DNA from: Prosthecobacter algae
GTDB lineage: Bacteria; Verrucomicrobiota; Verrucomicrobiia; Verrucomicrobiales; Verrucomicrobiaceae
Length of the DNA stretch: 64,000 nucleotides
NCBI RefSeq assembly: GCF_039542385.1
Contig: NZ_BAABIA010000001.1
Location: 434,001-498,000, forward strand
Direction of reading: 5' to 3'
Below are positions 1 through 6,981 of this stretch, piece after piece (within the stretch, counting starts at the first letter, position 1; the number at the start of each line of letters is the position of its first letter). Under the pieces are notes generated by a model. The model searched no databases, had not been told where the DNA came from, and was given only the letters and a program-made list of their open reading frames with translations. A program made the translations under genes and the position numbers.

Positions 1-148
1 AGTCTGGCTGATCACCCGTGACAGTCTCGATCGTCTGCACACCGCCAATCCGAAGGTGGCTTACCGGCTGCTCAGCCGCATTGCCACCTGCCTGTCCAAA
101 AGGCTGCGCCAGATGAATGACAAGGTGGTGGACTTGGTGAACCGCTAA
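1..148 (+). CDS. Cyclic-nucleotide-binding domain protein, 3' end only
   Basis: An open frame enters from the window edge (first full codon at base 2) and stops with TAA at 146-148, giving the last 48 residues. The pattern of a short strand-like stretch (WLITRDSLDRL), then P-x-V-A-Y-R-L-L and a basic helix ending LSKRLRQMN, resembles the C-terminal helix of cyclic-nucleotide-binding domains as found in Crp-like sensors and in SulP/STAS-cNMP fusions. Too little is visible to say whether this is a transporter fusion, a regulator or a stand-alone sensor. The family call is an inference from a short tail. Confidence 0.5.
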   Translation, partial: VWLITRDSLDRLHTANPKVAYRLLSRIATCLSKRLRQMNDKVVDLVNR

Positions 149-164
149 GTCTGGGAGGAATGTC

Positions 165-199
165 AGCTGTGGATTTTTCCTCGCTGAAGTTCCACAGCT
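165..199. repeat. Inverted repeat downstream of the partial gene
   Basis: AGCTGTGGA at 165-173 is matched by TCCACAGCT at 191-199, a perfect 9-bp stem with a 17-base loop lying just after the stop codon at 148. No T-run follows on either strand, so it is not a classical intrinsic terminator. It may still be an RNA stem between the partial gene and the convergent hydrolase gene. Confidence 0.4.
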
Positions 200-247
200 A
201 CATGATCAATGGTTAGGTGGATTTGCTGTGTGTTTGTTTGGCAACTT

Positions 248-1012
248 CTAGTCTGCGTGGGCAGTTGGGAGCTGCTTATTGAAGAACACAAGAGTGCGTG
301 ACATGGCATCGGCGATAGCTTCACTTGAGAGGACGTGGCCCTCTTGATCGTAGAGCTTCAGGATGTGCGGAGTCCCCAACCGGCGGGCCGTGGCCGCTAG
401 TTCGAGGGCCTGCGTGGCCGGTACTCTCTCGTCATCGCGGCCATGGAGGATCAGGAGGCGAGGTAGGTGTGTGAGGGTGGGTTTTTGGCGGTCAAAAAGA
501 CCGCCTGCCAGCTCGGCCACCGCCTTCACGCGTGTATCATCGGCAGCTTCGGAGACGGCCAGATAGGCCCCGAGAGAAAACCCGAAGAGGCCGATGGAAT
601 CGGGATGAACGGAGGGATGGGCACCGGCGTAATCCACCGCCGCCCGGATGGTTTCCACCCAGACGGGCCAGTGCTGATGGATGGATTTGTCCCCACTCCA
701 GACCGTTCCTGTACGGTCAAAGTAATGCACAAGAATGGCCACTTGGCCCTGAGCTGCAAGCTGGTGGCAGAGCTTCACTAGTGGACCTTTGCCCACCAGG
801 GTGCCAGACGAGCCATGAAGCACCAGGACAGCGGGGAAACGGCCCGAGGCTTTTGGGAGGAAGGTTTCCACTTTGATTTTACGGCCTTGTGTGGTGAAAG
901 AATCGGTCTGGCGCACAGGCCCGGGGGTGGAGGCTGGCCGGGTGGTACAGCCTGTGTGGATCTGGGCACAAAGGCCTAACAAGAAGCCTGCGTAGAGGGT
1001 GCGTCGGTTCAT
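248..1012 (-). CDS. Dienelactone hydrolase family alpha/beta hydrolase, exported
   Basis: A 254-residue alpha/beta hydrolase of the dienelactone hydrolase (DLH) type. The nucleophile elbow GFSLG places the serine at residue 146; the acid is Asp193 or Asp194 in HGRDDERVP and the histidine is His226 in EGHVL, so the Ser-Asp-His triad is complete. DLH proper uses cysteine, so an esterase or peptidase-like role on small substrates is more likely than true dienelactone cleavage. The N-terminus is hydrophobic and ends in HTGC near residue 22, a poor lipobox, so the protein is probably exported and possibly a lipoprotein. It stands alone, with its promoter region in 1013-1207. Substrate unknown. Confidence 0.8.
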   Translation of the reverse strand: MNRRTLYAGFLLGLCAQIHTGCTTRPASTPGPVRQTDSFTTQGRKIKVETFLPKASGRFPAVLVLHGSSGTLVGKGPLVKLCHQLAAQGQVAILVHYFDRTGTVWSGDKSIHQHWPVWVETIRAAVDYAGAHPSVHPDSIGLFGFSLGAYLAVSEAADDTRVKAVAELAGGLFDRQKPTLTHLPRLLILHGRDDERVPATQALELAATARRLGTPHILKLYDQEGHVLSSEAIADAMSRTLVFFNKQLPTAHAD

Positions 1013-1207
1013 AAGCTACCTCTTAAACGGCTGTCCTGCCTGGAGAGGATGGCTTGGTTTTCGCTCCAGCTCTGAGATGGGCAGCTTGAGCCAACTGGTT
1101 TTTTTGAAGCGTGCACAGCCAGTTGTCTCCGTTCATGCGAAATAGGAATGTCCCGGTTTGATTGCCGGGAGGCTGGTCACACCAGCTTTAACGCAACCTC
1201 ACATCCC

Positions 1208-1351
1208 ATGAAAACATCCTTCAAACGTCTGTCTCTCCTTGTGCTCGTCTCCGGGCTTTTTGCTGTGCTTGGCACTAGCTGCAACACCACCCGCGGCCTG
1301 GGTCGCGATGTGAAAAAAGCGGGCGACAAAATCGAAAGAGCCGCCAGCTAG
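1208..1351 (+). CDS. Entericidin-like small lipoprotein
   Basis: A 47-residue protein starting at the ATG at 1208; an in-frame extension back to 1148 reads through unlikely N-terminal sequence. A basic N-terminus (MKTSFKR) and a hydrophobic stretch lead to a cysteine (GTSCNTT), followed by GLGRDVKKAGDKIERAA, which matches the short amphipathic tail of the entericidin A/B family. Entericidins are small membrane lipoproteins linked to envelope stress and programmed lysis in E. coli; the role here is unknown. It is monocistronic, followed at once by a strong terminator, which suggests an abundant transcript. Confidence 0.8.
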   Translation: MKTSFKRLSLLVLVSGLFAVLGTSCNTTRGLGRDVKKAGDKIERAAS

Positions 1352-1368
1352 CAGAAACCTGCTTGTTC

Positions 1369-1415
1369 AGAGCGTTGCTCGCAGGTCCGGGAGGCCTGCG
1401 ACAGCGCTCTTTTTG
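1369..1415 (+). terminator. Rho-independent terminator after the entericidin-like gene
   Basis: A long stem starting AGAGCG at 1369 pairs with a half ending CGCTCT at 1410 (about 17 positions with few mismatches, including CGCAGG with CCTGCG), closed by a small G/C loop and followed directly by a run of Ts at 1410-1414. This is a textbook intrinsic terminator for the gene ending at 1351. Confidence 0.85.
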
Positions 1416-1513
1416 TATCTATAGGGCATCCCCAGGGCGTAGCATCGCCAGAATGAGCCTATTTTGGAGAAATTAACTGATTGGGTCCTGCAATTAAAAC
1501 AGGAGCAAACGTC

Positions 1514-1543
1514 ATGAAATATTCCGATGACAGGACCACCTGA
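1514..1543 (+). other. Possible 9-codon leader ORF with a good ribosome-binding site
   Basis: AGGAG at 1501-1505 sits 8 bases before an ATG at 1514 that opens a nine-codon frame (MKYSDDRTT) ending in TGA at 1541-1543. The same site is badly spaced for either candidate start of the kinase frame (1527 or 1578). It may be a translated leader coupled to the kinase gene, or chance. There is no amino-acid run suggesting attenuation. Confidence 0.25.
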
Positions 1544-3719
1544 GGAACCTAAACTAAAGCACGTTATTTTCGTTGTTATGGATACCCCCACTCCATCTGG
1601 TTCTGGCCCAGTGGTCGCCCCGCAGTCTGCGGCGGTCACCTCCCATACGCTGTATCCAGGTGGTGCCCCTGAAGTGGACTATGACCAGACGATCAAATTC
1701 AAGACGCCGGGTTCAGGGATGACTGTTTTTAATCGTTACAAGCTGGAGCGGGTTTTGGGCCGTGGGGGCATGGGTGTGGTATGGCTGGCGGATGACCTGA
1801 AGCTAGAGCGCCCAGTGGCCCTGAAATTCCTGCCGAGTCTGATCGGACTTGATCCCGCTGCGGTGAAGGAACTGAAGACGGAAACCCGCCGTGGGCTTGA
1901 ACTTTCGCACCCGCACATCGTGCGCATCTATGACTTTGTGGATGATGAAGATGCTGCGGCCATCTCGATGGAATTTGTGGATGGCAAAACGCTGTCTGAG
2001 CTGCGGATGGGCACAGAGTTTGGCGTCTTCACGGTGGACGATATTTCGAGATGGCTGCTAGGCGTCTGCGATGCGCTGGATTACGCGCATTTCCAGCGGA
2101 AGCTGATCCATCGTGACCTGAAGCCCGCGAACATCATGCTGACCTCCAAAGAGTCGGTGGCCAAGATCGCGGACTTTGGGATTGCGCGCAGCCTGTCTGA
2201 TACAATGAGCCGCCTCTCCGTGGCCAATCTGGGCACCAGCGGCACTCTCCCCTACATGAGCCCACAGCAGGCCATGGGCGAGCGCCCGCAACCGACGGAT
2301 GACGTTTACTCCCTGGGTGCGACGATTTACGAACTGCTCACGGGCAAGCCCCCTTTCTATCGTGGAGACCTGCCCACGCAGATCAATTCGAAGATCCCGC
2401 CTTCCGTGCAGGAACGACGTACGGAACTGGAAATCCTCTCAAAGGAATCTATTCCCAAAGCCTGGGAAGAGGCCATCGCCGCCTGCCTGCACAAGGAGCC
2501 GACTCTGCGGCCTAGCTGTGCCGGTGCCCTGGCCGAAATGCTGGGCCTGCGGCCAGCTACGGTGACCATTCGCACGGGATCCTATGCGGCAACAGCGGCT
2601 GCGGCTCACTCGCGCAGCCTTTCCCAAAAGGCCAGCAGCCGCGCACCTCTCATCGCCGCCGCGGCGACGGTGATCCTGGGGGCGGGTGCTGCCGCCTATT
2701 TCTTTGTCAATTCACCGACTGAAGCCAAAAAGCCTTCGGAGACAAAACCGGCAGGCACGGTGGCTACAGCATCTCAGCCCAAAAAAGACACGGTAGAAAA
2801 AGGTGATGAAGGGGAGCCCAAAAAGGCCGCTTCCAGTCCTGAGCCTACTCTGGCCAAAGTGCCGCGTGTTACGCCAGCCACTCCGGAGCTGCCAAAGGCT
2901 GATAACCCAGCAGCCACGCCGCCCGAAGGTTCGGTGCCAGGGACTCCGCTAGGCTACAAGTCGCCAACGCTGACCACGGTCCCGTCTCCTGCAAGCCCTT
3001 TGCCAAATCCCGCTCCAGGAATGCCCACCCAGCCAGATCCCCTGGCCCTGCCTGGAGTTACGGCACCTGCGCCCTCACTTCCAGCGATGACGGCCCAGCC
3101 TGGTGCCATTCCTGGGACAACTGCAGCACAACCGCCTGTTCTCGTGGCAAGTTCCCAGATGCCTGTGGGCGGACTTTCGCTGACGCCTGATCCTGCCGGT
3201 GCTACCCAGGGTGCCTTGACCGGGGCTATGCCTCCGGCAACGACAACACCGCCACTACCGCCCGGATTTGTAGTTCCTCCGACCGGTCTAGTGCTGACCC
3301 AGCCGACGGTGCCCGAGCCTACCACAGGCTACTGGACCCTGGAGCAGGTGTTTCCTGTGTTGCCACACGCGACCTATTCACCGAAGGGCAAACGCTACTT
3401 GCTTTATCGGACCCAGTCATTGCTGAAGGAGAAAGGTCTTTATACGGCGACGGTGGACGGAGCCGAGGGCAAAAGCACTCACAATGCCATCGTGCTTTTC
3501 CAGGTACGCAGCGGCTTGCTGCCGAATGGCCTTCTGGATCTGCCGACTCTGGCGGCCTTGAACCTATCTGCTGAAGAGGATAAAGCGGACTGGAATTCTC
3601 CTTCGGGCAGTGGTTCATCTGGCAATGGGCCCCGTCGCCGCACGACGACCAAGGAGGAGCCAGGGTTCCTTCAGAAGACGGGAGACACCCTTAAGCGTCT
3701 GAATCCGTTCGGGAAGTAA
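1527..3719 (+). CDS. Transmembrane Ser/Thr kinase with peptidoglycan-binding domain
   Basis: A 730-residue PknB/Hanks-type kinase. The kinase domain spans about residues 68-340: glycine loop GRGGMGVVW, lysine in VALKFL, catalytic loop HRDLKPAN, DFG in KIADFGIARS and a GTLPYMSPQQ activation segment, so all catalytic residues are present. A membrane helix at about 373-395 is followed by a Pro/Ala/Thr-rich linker of about 200 residues and a peptidoglycan-binding type 1 domain (about 618-682). The domain order suggests a cytoplasmic kinase sensing cell-wall material in the periplasm. It converges on the secretion-like operon ending at 3798. The start is uncertain: 1527 or an in-frame ATG at 1578. 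Confidence 0.9.
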   Translation: MTGPPEEPKLKHVIFVVMDTPTPSGSGPVVAPQSAAVTSHTLYPGGAPEVDYDQTIKFKTPGSGMTVFNRYKLERVLGRGGMGVVWLADDLKLERPVALKFLPSLIGLDPAAVKELKTETRRGLELSHPHIVRIYDFVDDEDAAAISMEFVDGKTLSELRMGTEFGVFTVDDISRWLLGVCDALDYAHFQRKLIHRDLKPANIMLTSKESVAKIADFGIARSLSDTMSRLSVANLGTSGTLPYMSPQQAMGERPQPTDDVYSLGATIYELLTGKPPFYRGDLPTQINSKIPPSVQERRTELEILSKESIPKAWEEAIAACLHKEPTLRPSCAGALAEMLGLRPATVTIRTGSYAATAAAAHSRSLSQKASSRAPLIAAAATVILGAGAAAYFFVNSPTEAKKPSETKPAGTVATASQPKKDTVEKGDEGEPKKAASSPEPTLAKVPRVTPATPELPKADNPAATPPEGSVPGTPLGYKSPTLTTVPSPASPLPNPAPGMPTQPDPLALPGVTAPAPSLPAMTAQPGAIPGTTAAQPPVLVASSQMPVGGLSLTPDPAGATQGALTGAMPPATTTPPLPPGFVVPPTGLVLTQPTVPEPTTGYWTLEQVFPVLPHATYSPKGKRYLLYRTQSLLKEKGLYTATVDGAEGKSTHNAIVLFQVRSGLLPNGLLDLPTLAALNLSAEEDKADWNSPSGSGSSGNGPRRRTTTKEEPGFLQKTGDTLKRLNPFGK

Positions 3720-3797
3720 CAGAGTTTGGGTGAAAACTAAGGCTCCTGAAGTAGGGTGCAATAAACCCCAGGGTTGGGTCTTGTGGCTATGCACAGC

Positions 3798-4121
3798 TCA
3801 ACCCACTTTGGGGCCTTGCTGCGGCAGGGCGGGAGCGTTGGCTTTTTGCCATTTGCCCTCTGAGTCCTTCGTCTTACCAAGGGCGGCTCCGACGCTCTCT
3901 TTTTGCTCTTGGGCAGCTTCTTCTAGCTGCTCGTTTTTGAGTTCGCGGTCGCGGGCATCGATGTCGTTGTCGCGGTCTAGGTCCTCGCTCTCACGGTCTG
4001 CCGCATCAATGCGGCCATCGCGGTCCAGATCATGGGTGGGATCATCCGCCAAGTCCACATCGCCATCCCCGTCGAGGTCACGAAGGGAATTGTTCTTGGG
4101 GCGGGATGGCAGGGGAGGCAT
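3798..4121 (-). CDS. Small protein with three Asp-rich calcium-loop-like repeats
   Basis: A 107-residue hydrophilic protein, last gene of the secretion-like operon. Residues about 15-60 hold three repeats: DLDGDGDVDLADD, DLDRDGRIDAADR and DLDRDNDIDARDR. Asp at alternating positions followed by I/V-D-x-x-D is the pattern of dockerin/EF-hand-like or thrombospondin type 3 calcium loops. The rest is charged and probably helical, then Pro/Gln-rich. There is no signal peptide, so if it acts outside the cell it would need another route, such as the adjacent machine. Calcium binding is inferred from the pattern only; it could be an effector, a structural subunit or a regulator. Confidence 0.65.
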   Translation of the reverse strand: MPPLPSRPKNNSLRDLDGDGDVDLADDPTHDLDRDGRIDAADRESEDLDRDNDIDARDRELKNEQLEEAAQEQKESVGAALGKTKDSEGKWQKANAPALPQQGPKVG

Positions 4122-4126
4122 GAGAA

Positions 4127-4498
4127 TTATTTGCCGATTTTCACGCTTTTGAGTGCCTGCTGCATGCCCTGGGTATTGGCGGCGGGATTGACGTGCTTAC
4201 CTTCAATGTTGAGTTTGCGACCGATGGCCTGGCCTGTTTTGGGGCTGAGGTCGTTCATCTTGTCGAGGGCAAGATCGATCTTCTTGTTCAGCTCGTCCAT
4301 CTGCGGGCCTTTGGGGCCGTTTTCAGCGCTTTTGCTGATGCTTTTCAACTCCTTCATCATGGAGTCGAACCGCTCGCCGTCGAGTTTGGCCTTTCCAGCA
4401 GCCATTTTGTCGGACTCCATTTTGGAGAGGATTTTTTCGAGGGTTTCGAGCCATTTTTTCAGCTCTTCGGCGGCGGTGGCAATGACATTGTCAGACAT
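4127..4498 (-). CDS. Hypothetical helical cytoplasmic protein of the secretion-like operon
   Basis: A 123-residue protein rich in Lys, Glu, Met and Leu with no signal peptide or membrane segment. Heptad-like spacing (EELKKWLETLEKILSKME) suggests amphipathic helices or a coiled coil over the first half, and the tail (GKHVNPAANTQGMQQAL) looks flexible. I recognise no family. It lies 5 bases upstream of the Asp-repeat gene and 21 bases downstream of a lipoprotein gene, so it is co-transcribed with the operon. Its size, solubility and position would fit a chaperone or a secreted substrate, but that is speculation. Confidence 0.6.
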   Translation of the reverse strand: MSDNVIATAAEELKKWLETLEKILSKMESDKMAAGKAKLDGERFDSMMKELKSISKSAENGPKGPQMDELNKKIDLALDKMNDLSPKTGQAIGRKLNIEGKHVNPAANTQGMQQALKSVKIGK

Positions 4499-4519
4499 GA
4501 TGATGAAGGCTTGAGGGGG

Positions 4520-4921
4520 TTAGCGGGAGGCGTGCCCAGCGGGGTGGCTGGTCATTTCATAGGGCTGGGCGCGCAAAGGATGAACGGAACTGCGATAGGT
4601 TTTCTTTTCGTGGCCTGGATGAGTGACGAGGAGGTAATAACGAGTCCAATGCAGCCCGGCATCGCGGCTGCCGATGCCTTCGGCCCAGCGGCGTGCTTCG
4701 GCACCTGTCATTTCACGCGGAAGAAAGGCGATGTGGAGGTTGGAATTGCGCCAGCCACGGTCGTCATGATCCACCCAGAATTCGATGCGGCTGCCTACGG
4801 GAATGACATCGGTATCCGCAAGGAAGGATGGCGGTGTGGCGCAGGCCCCGAGGAGGAGCAGGGTGAACAAGCCAAGCAGAAGGCGAAGTGGATGGGAGGT
4901 GCTGGATGAGGAAGGCTGCAT
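4520..4921 (-). CDS. Operon lipoprotein, hypothetical
   Basis: A 133-residue predicted lipoprotein: a Ser-rich start, a hydrophobic stretch (LLLGLFTLLLLG) and the lipobox LGAC with the cysteine near residue 27. The mature part is short and polar, with several Trp, Arg and His residues and the phrase SRIEFWVDHDDRGW; no known domain is recognised. It is one of three lipoproteins in the operon and would sit in the outer membrane or periplasm. It might be a late-acting accessory of the VirB7/9/10-like core, but nothing in the sequence proves it. Confidence 0.65.
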   Translation of the reverse strand: MQPSSSSTSHPLRLLLGLFTLLLLGACATPPSFLADTDVIPVGSRIEFWVDHDDRGWRNSNLHIAFLPREMTGAEARRWAEGIGSRDAGLHWTRYYLLVTHPGHEKKTYRSSVHPLRAQPYEMTSHPAGHASR

Positions 4922-4946
4922 GTGCGCTCAGAGGATAATTAGCCAG

Positions 4947-5384
4947 TCAGGTCTCGTGTGTGACAGGCGGGGGGATAATGACAGGGGGCCTGTCCGGGAG
5001 CATGGGGCTGCCAGGGCTCTCGGGCGGGTCTTCCCCATCTCGGCCGGGACGTGGGATGAGATGAGTGACAGGCGCCATGGCGGCAGGTGAGGGCGAGGCT
5101 GGGGGTTCCTGGTATTGGCGGCCAAACCATTGGCCAAAACGGTCGTCCCAATAAGCTTTGCTGGCCCGTCGCTTGAGTTCCATCTCCTCTTTGCCAATCT
5201 GGAGGTAGGGCTCCCCCCAGCGACGCACGGCTGCGGTCAGAAGGACGAGCACGAGGATAAGGCCGGCTGCCTTGTGCCTTTCGGTCGCGATGGCGCTAGC
5301 GAAAAGCAGAAAGCCGACGCCATAGAGATCAATCTGGGGCTTCCACCGGCGGTAGAATTCAAGAATGGATGACCAGATGCCCAT
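4947..5384 (-). CDS. Small membrane protein with Pro-rich tail
   Basis: A 145-residue protein taken from the ATG at 5384; a longer frame to 5486 overlaps the upstream ATPase gene and reads as unlikely sequence. The N-terminal third has two hydrophobic segments (about residues 17-33 and 37-53), followed by a charged stretch (KEEMELKRRASKAYWDDRFG) and a Pro-rich C-terminus. The start overlaps the end of the ATPase gene by 26 bases, implying coupled translation. No family is recognised. The coupling makes a membrane anchor or partner for the AAA+ ATPase a reasonable guess. Confidence 0.6.
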   Translation of the reverse strand: MGIWSSILEFYRRWKPQIDLYGVGFLLFASAIATERHKAAGLILVLVLLTAAVRRWGEPYLQIGKEEMELKRRASKAYWDDRFGQWFGRQYQEPPASPSPAAMAPVTHLIPRPGRDGEDPPESPGSPMLPDRPPVIIPPPVTHET

Positions 5385-6255
5385 TTTCGGCGACGAGGAT
5401 TCCTGATGTGGGTTTGCCTGCCATGAGGGCCTCGCGCACGGCGTGGCGGCACTGGCTTTCGGCGGTGGTCCGCATCCGGCGCACACCCAGGCGGGGTTCC
5501 ACGCCCTGTGACACCAGAAGGTCGATCACCCCTTGTCCGGCGGTCAGTTCATAGCCTTTGTTACGCAGGTTTTTCAGCTCCTTATTGAGCATGATGCTGG
5601 CGATTTGTTTTTGGGCGGCATAGCCCAGCTTTTGGAAGACGCAGCGGACATTGAAACGGGCCAGGACTTCGGGGCGGAGTTCTGCCGCGGCGAGATCTTC
5701 AATGAACCTTTCGATGGTGGCCATGGGGCTGTTCTTCAGCTCCATGAGGGCATCGGCTCCGATGTTGGAGGTGGCGACGATGTAGAAGTTGCAGAGGTTC
5801 AGCGTCTCGCCATTGGCAACGGTGATACGGCCGGCATCGAGCACCTGCAGGAAGATGTCGAGCACGCGCGGATGGGCCTTTTCAATTTCGTCAAAGAGGA
5901 TGATGCCACGGCCCTCGGCCCGGTCATAAAAGCGGCCCATGTTGCCTCGGCTTGTTTCGCCCTGGCCTAACAATAAGCCCAGGGATTCCTGGTTCTGGTA
6001 CTCGGACATGTCCAGGCGGATGCAATGCTTGCCAACGTCCTTGTAAAGATACTCGCAGAGCAAGAGGGTGATTTCCGTCTTGCCCACGCCCGTGGGCCCC
6101 AGAAAAAGGAAGGTGCCTTTGGGCCGGCTGGGATCGCTGAGGCCCAGCTCCCCATTTTGAACGATGGGGACGACTCGCGGAATGACATGATCCTGCCCGA
6201 TGATGCGCTCGTGAAGAAAGGGCGGCAGGCCGCGAATGTGCTCTAGGTCAACCAT
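5359..6255 (-). CDS. Single-domain ClpB-D2-like AAA+ ATPase
   Basis: A 298-residue AAA+ protein corresponding to the second ATPase module plus small domain of ClpA/ClpB/ClpV. Visible motifs are the entry IIGQDHVI, Walker A GPTGVGKT (53-60), LDMSEY (81-86), Walker B IILFDE (118-123) followed by IEKAHP, sensor 1 ATSN (161-164), arginine finger R200 in LRPEVLARF, and a sensor-2-like EPRLGVRR near the end. It lacks the Clp N-domain, the first ring and the M-domain. The pore-loop-1 GYVGYEEGG of ClpB is missing and replaced by GQGETSRGNMG (97-107). It occupies the place of VirB11 after the VirB10-like gene, so it may power assembly or substrate handling of the machine, by a mechanism different from VirB11. 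Confidence 0.85.
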   Translation of the reverse strand: MVDLEHIRGLPPFLHERIIGQDHVIPRVVPIVQNGELGLSDPSRPKGTFLFLGPTGVGKTEITLLLCEYLYKDVGKHCIRLDMSEYQNQESLGLLLGQGETSRGNMGRFYDRAEGRGIILFDEIEKAHPRVLDIFLQVLDAGRITVANGETLNLCNFYIVATSNIGADALMELKNSPMATIERFIEDLAAAELRPEVLARFNVRCVFQKLGYAAQKQIASIMLNKELKNLRNKGYELTAGQGVIDLLVSQGVEPRLGVRRMRTTAESQCRHAVREALMAGKPTSGILVAENGHLVIHS

Positions 6256-6285
6256 GCTTGTGTTCGAGAAGGCGGTGTGCAGGGT

Positions 6286-6981
6286 TCACTTTTTCTTTCC
6301 GCCGCTGAAGCCCTGAGAGGAGGTGCGGATGCGGATGCGCTCCGCCTCTTCGAGTTCCGTGATGCGCTCTTTGGCTTTTTCCAGTTGGGAGCTGGCTTGG
6401 TCGCGTTCTTGGATGGTTTTGGCGAGGTAGAGTTGGATTTCCTGGGCCTCTTCTTCAGCTTCCTTGAACTCAAGCCGCTTCTTTTCCAGGTCTTTCTGGA
6501 GGTTGGTGAGCTTGGTCATGGTCAGTTGCAGCGACTGTGTCTTGGCCACGAGGCTTTGGCGCTCCTGATCAAGGAGGCTGCTTTTGGGAACCTCACTGCG
6601 GGAGGGCTCGACGACGCCGAGCACGACACCGCGCGACTCCATTGGCGTAGCGGGCAGCCGGGTGTCCCAGCGGGCATCCTGTTCCACTCGGTAAACGGTG
6701 TGCGCTTCATGCATTTCACGGCGGTCCTTGCTGGGAAGCCTGCCGACATGATAGGCATGTACTTCTTCGTTCAGCCGCACGCGGGAGCTGTCGTGCGGAT
6801 CCAGGGCCCGGCCTTTGGGCCAGCCGCCGACGACGGTTTTGGAGTAGGTGGGGATGTAGGCCAGCTCCTGCTGGTCCGGCGGCAGGGCAAACGGATCATC
6901 CGAGAGGGGGACTTCCTTGGTGGCACAGGAGGCGAGCAGGGCACCGGTGGCGGCGAGGGCAAATCGAGTGAAGGGTGTCAT
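6286..6981 (-). CDS. Coiled-coil lipoprotein of the secretion-like operon
   Basis: A 231-residue predicted lipoprotein with signal sequence and lipobox LASC (cysteine near residue 19). The first 130 mature residues have no recognisable fold. From about residue 137 to 215 there is a strong coiled coil (many Glu, Lys, Gln and Leu in heptads; KAKERITELEEAERIRIR), and the tail is basic (SGGKKK). Its start overlaps the VirB10-like stop by 4 bases (ATGA), implying translational coupling and a shared complex. A periplasm-spanning stalk is one possibility. No family is recognised. Confidence 0.65.
   Translation of the reverse strand: MTPFTRFALAATGALLASCATKEVPLSDDPFALPPDQQELAYIPTYSKTVVGGWPKGRALDPHDSSRVRLNEEVHAYHVGRLPSKDRREMHEAHTVYRVEQDARWDTRLPATPMESRGVVLGVVEPSRSEVPKSSLLDQERQSLVAKTQSLQLTMTKLTNLQKDLEKKRLEFKEAEEEAQEIQLYLAKTIQERDQASSQLEKAKERITELEEAERIRIRTSSQGFSGGKKK

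Noticed and set aside
3720-3797. Terminator between the kinase and the secretion operon
   Set aside because: Only a 6-bp stem (GGGTTG/CAACCC) with a long loop and no T-run is visible.
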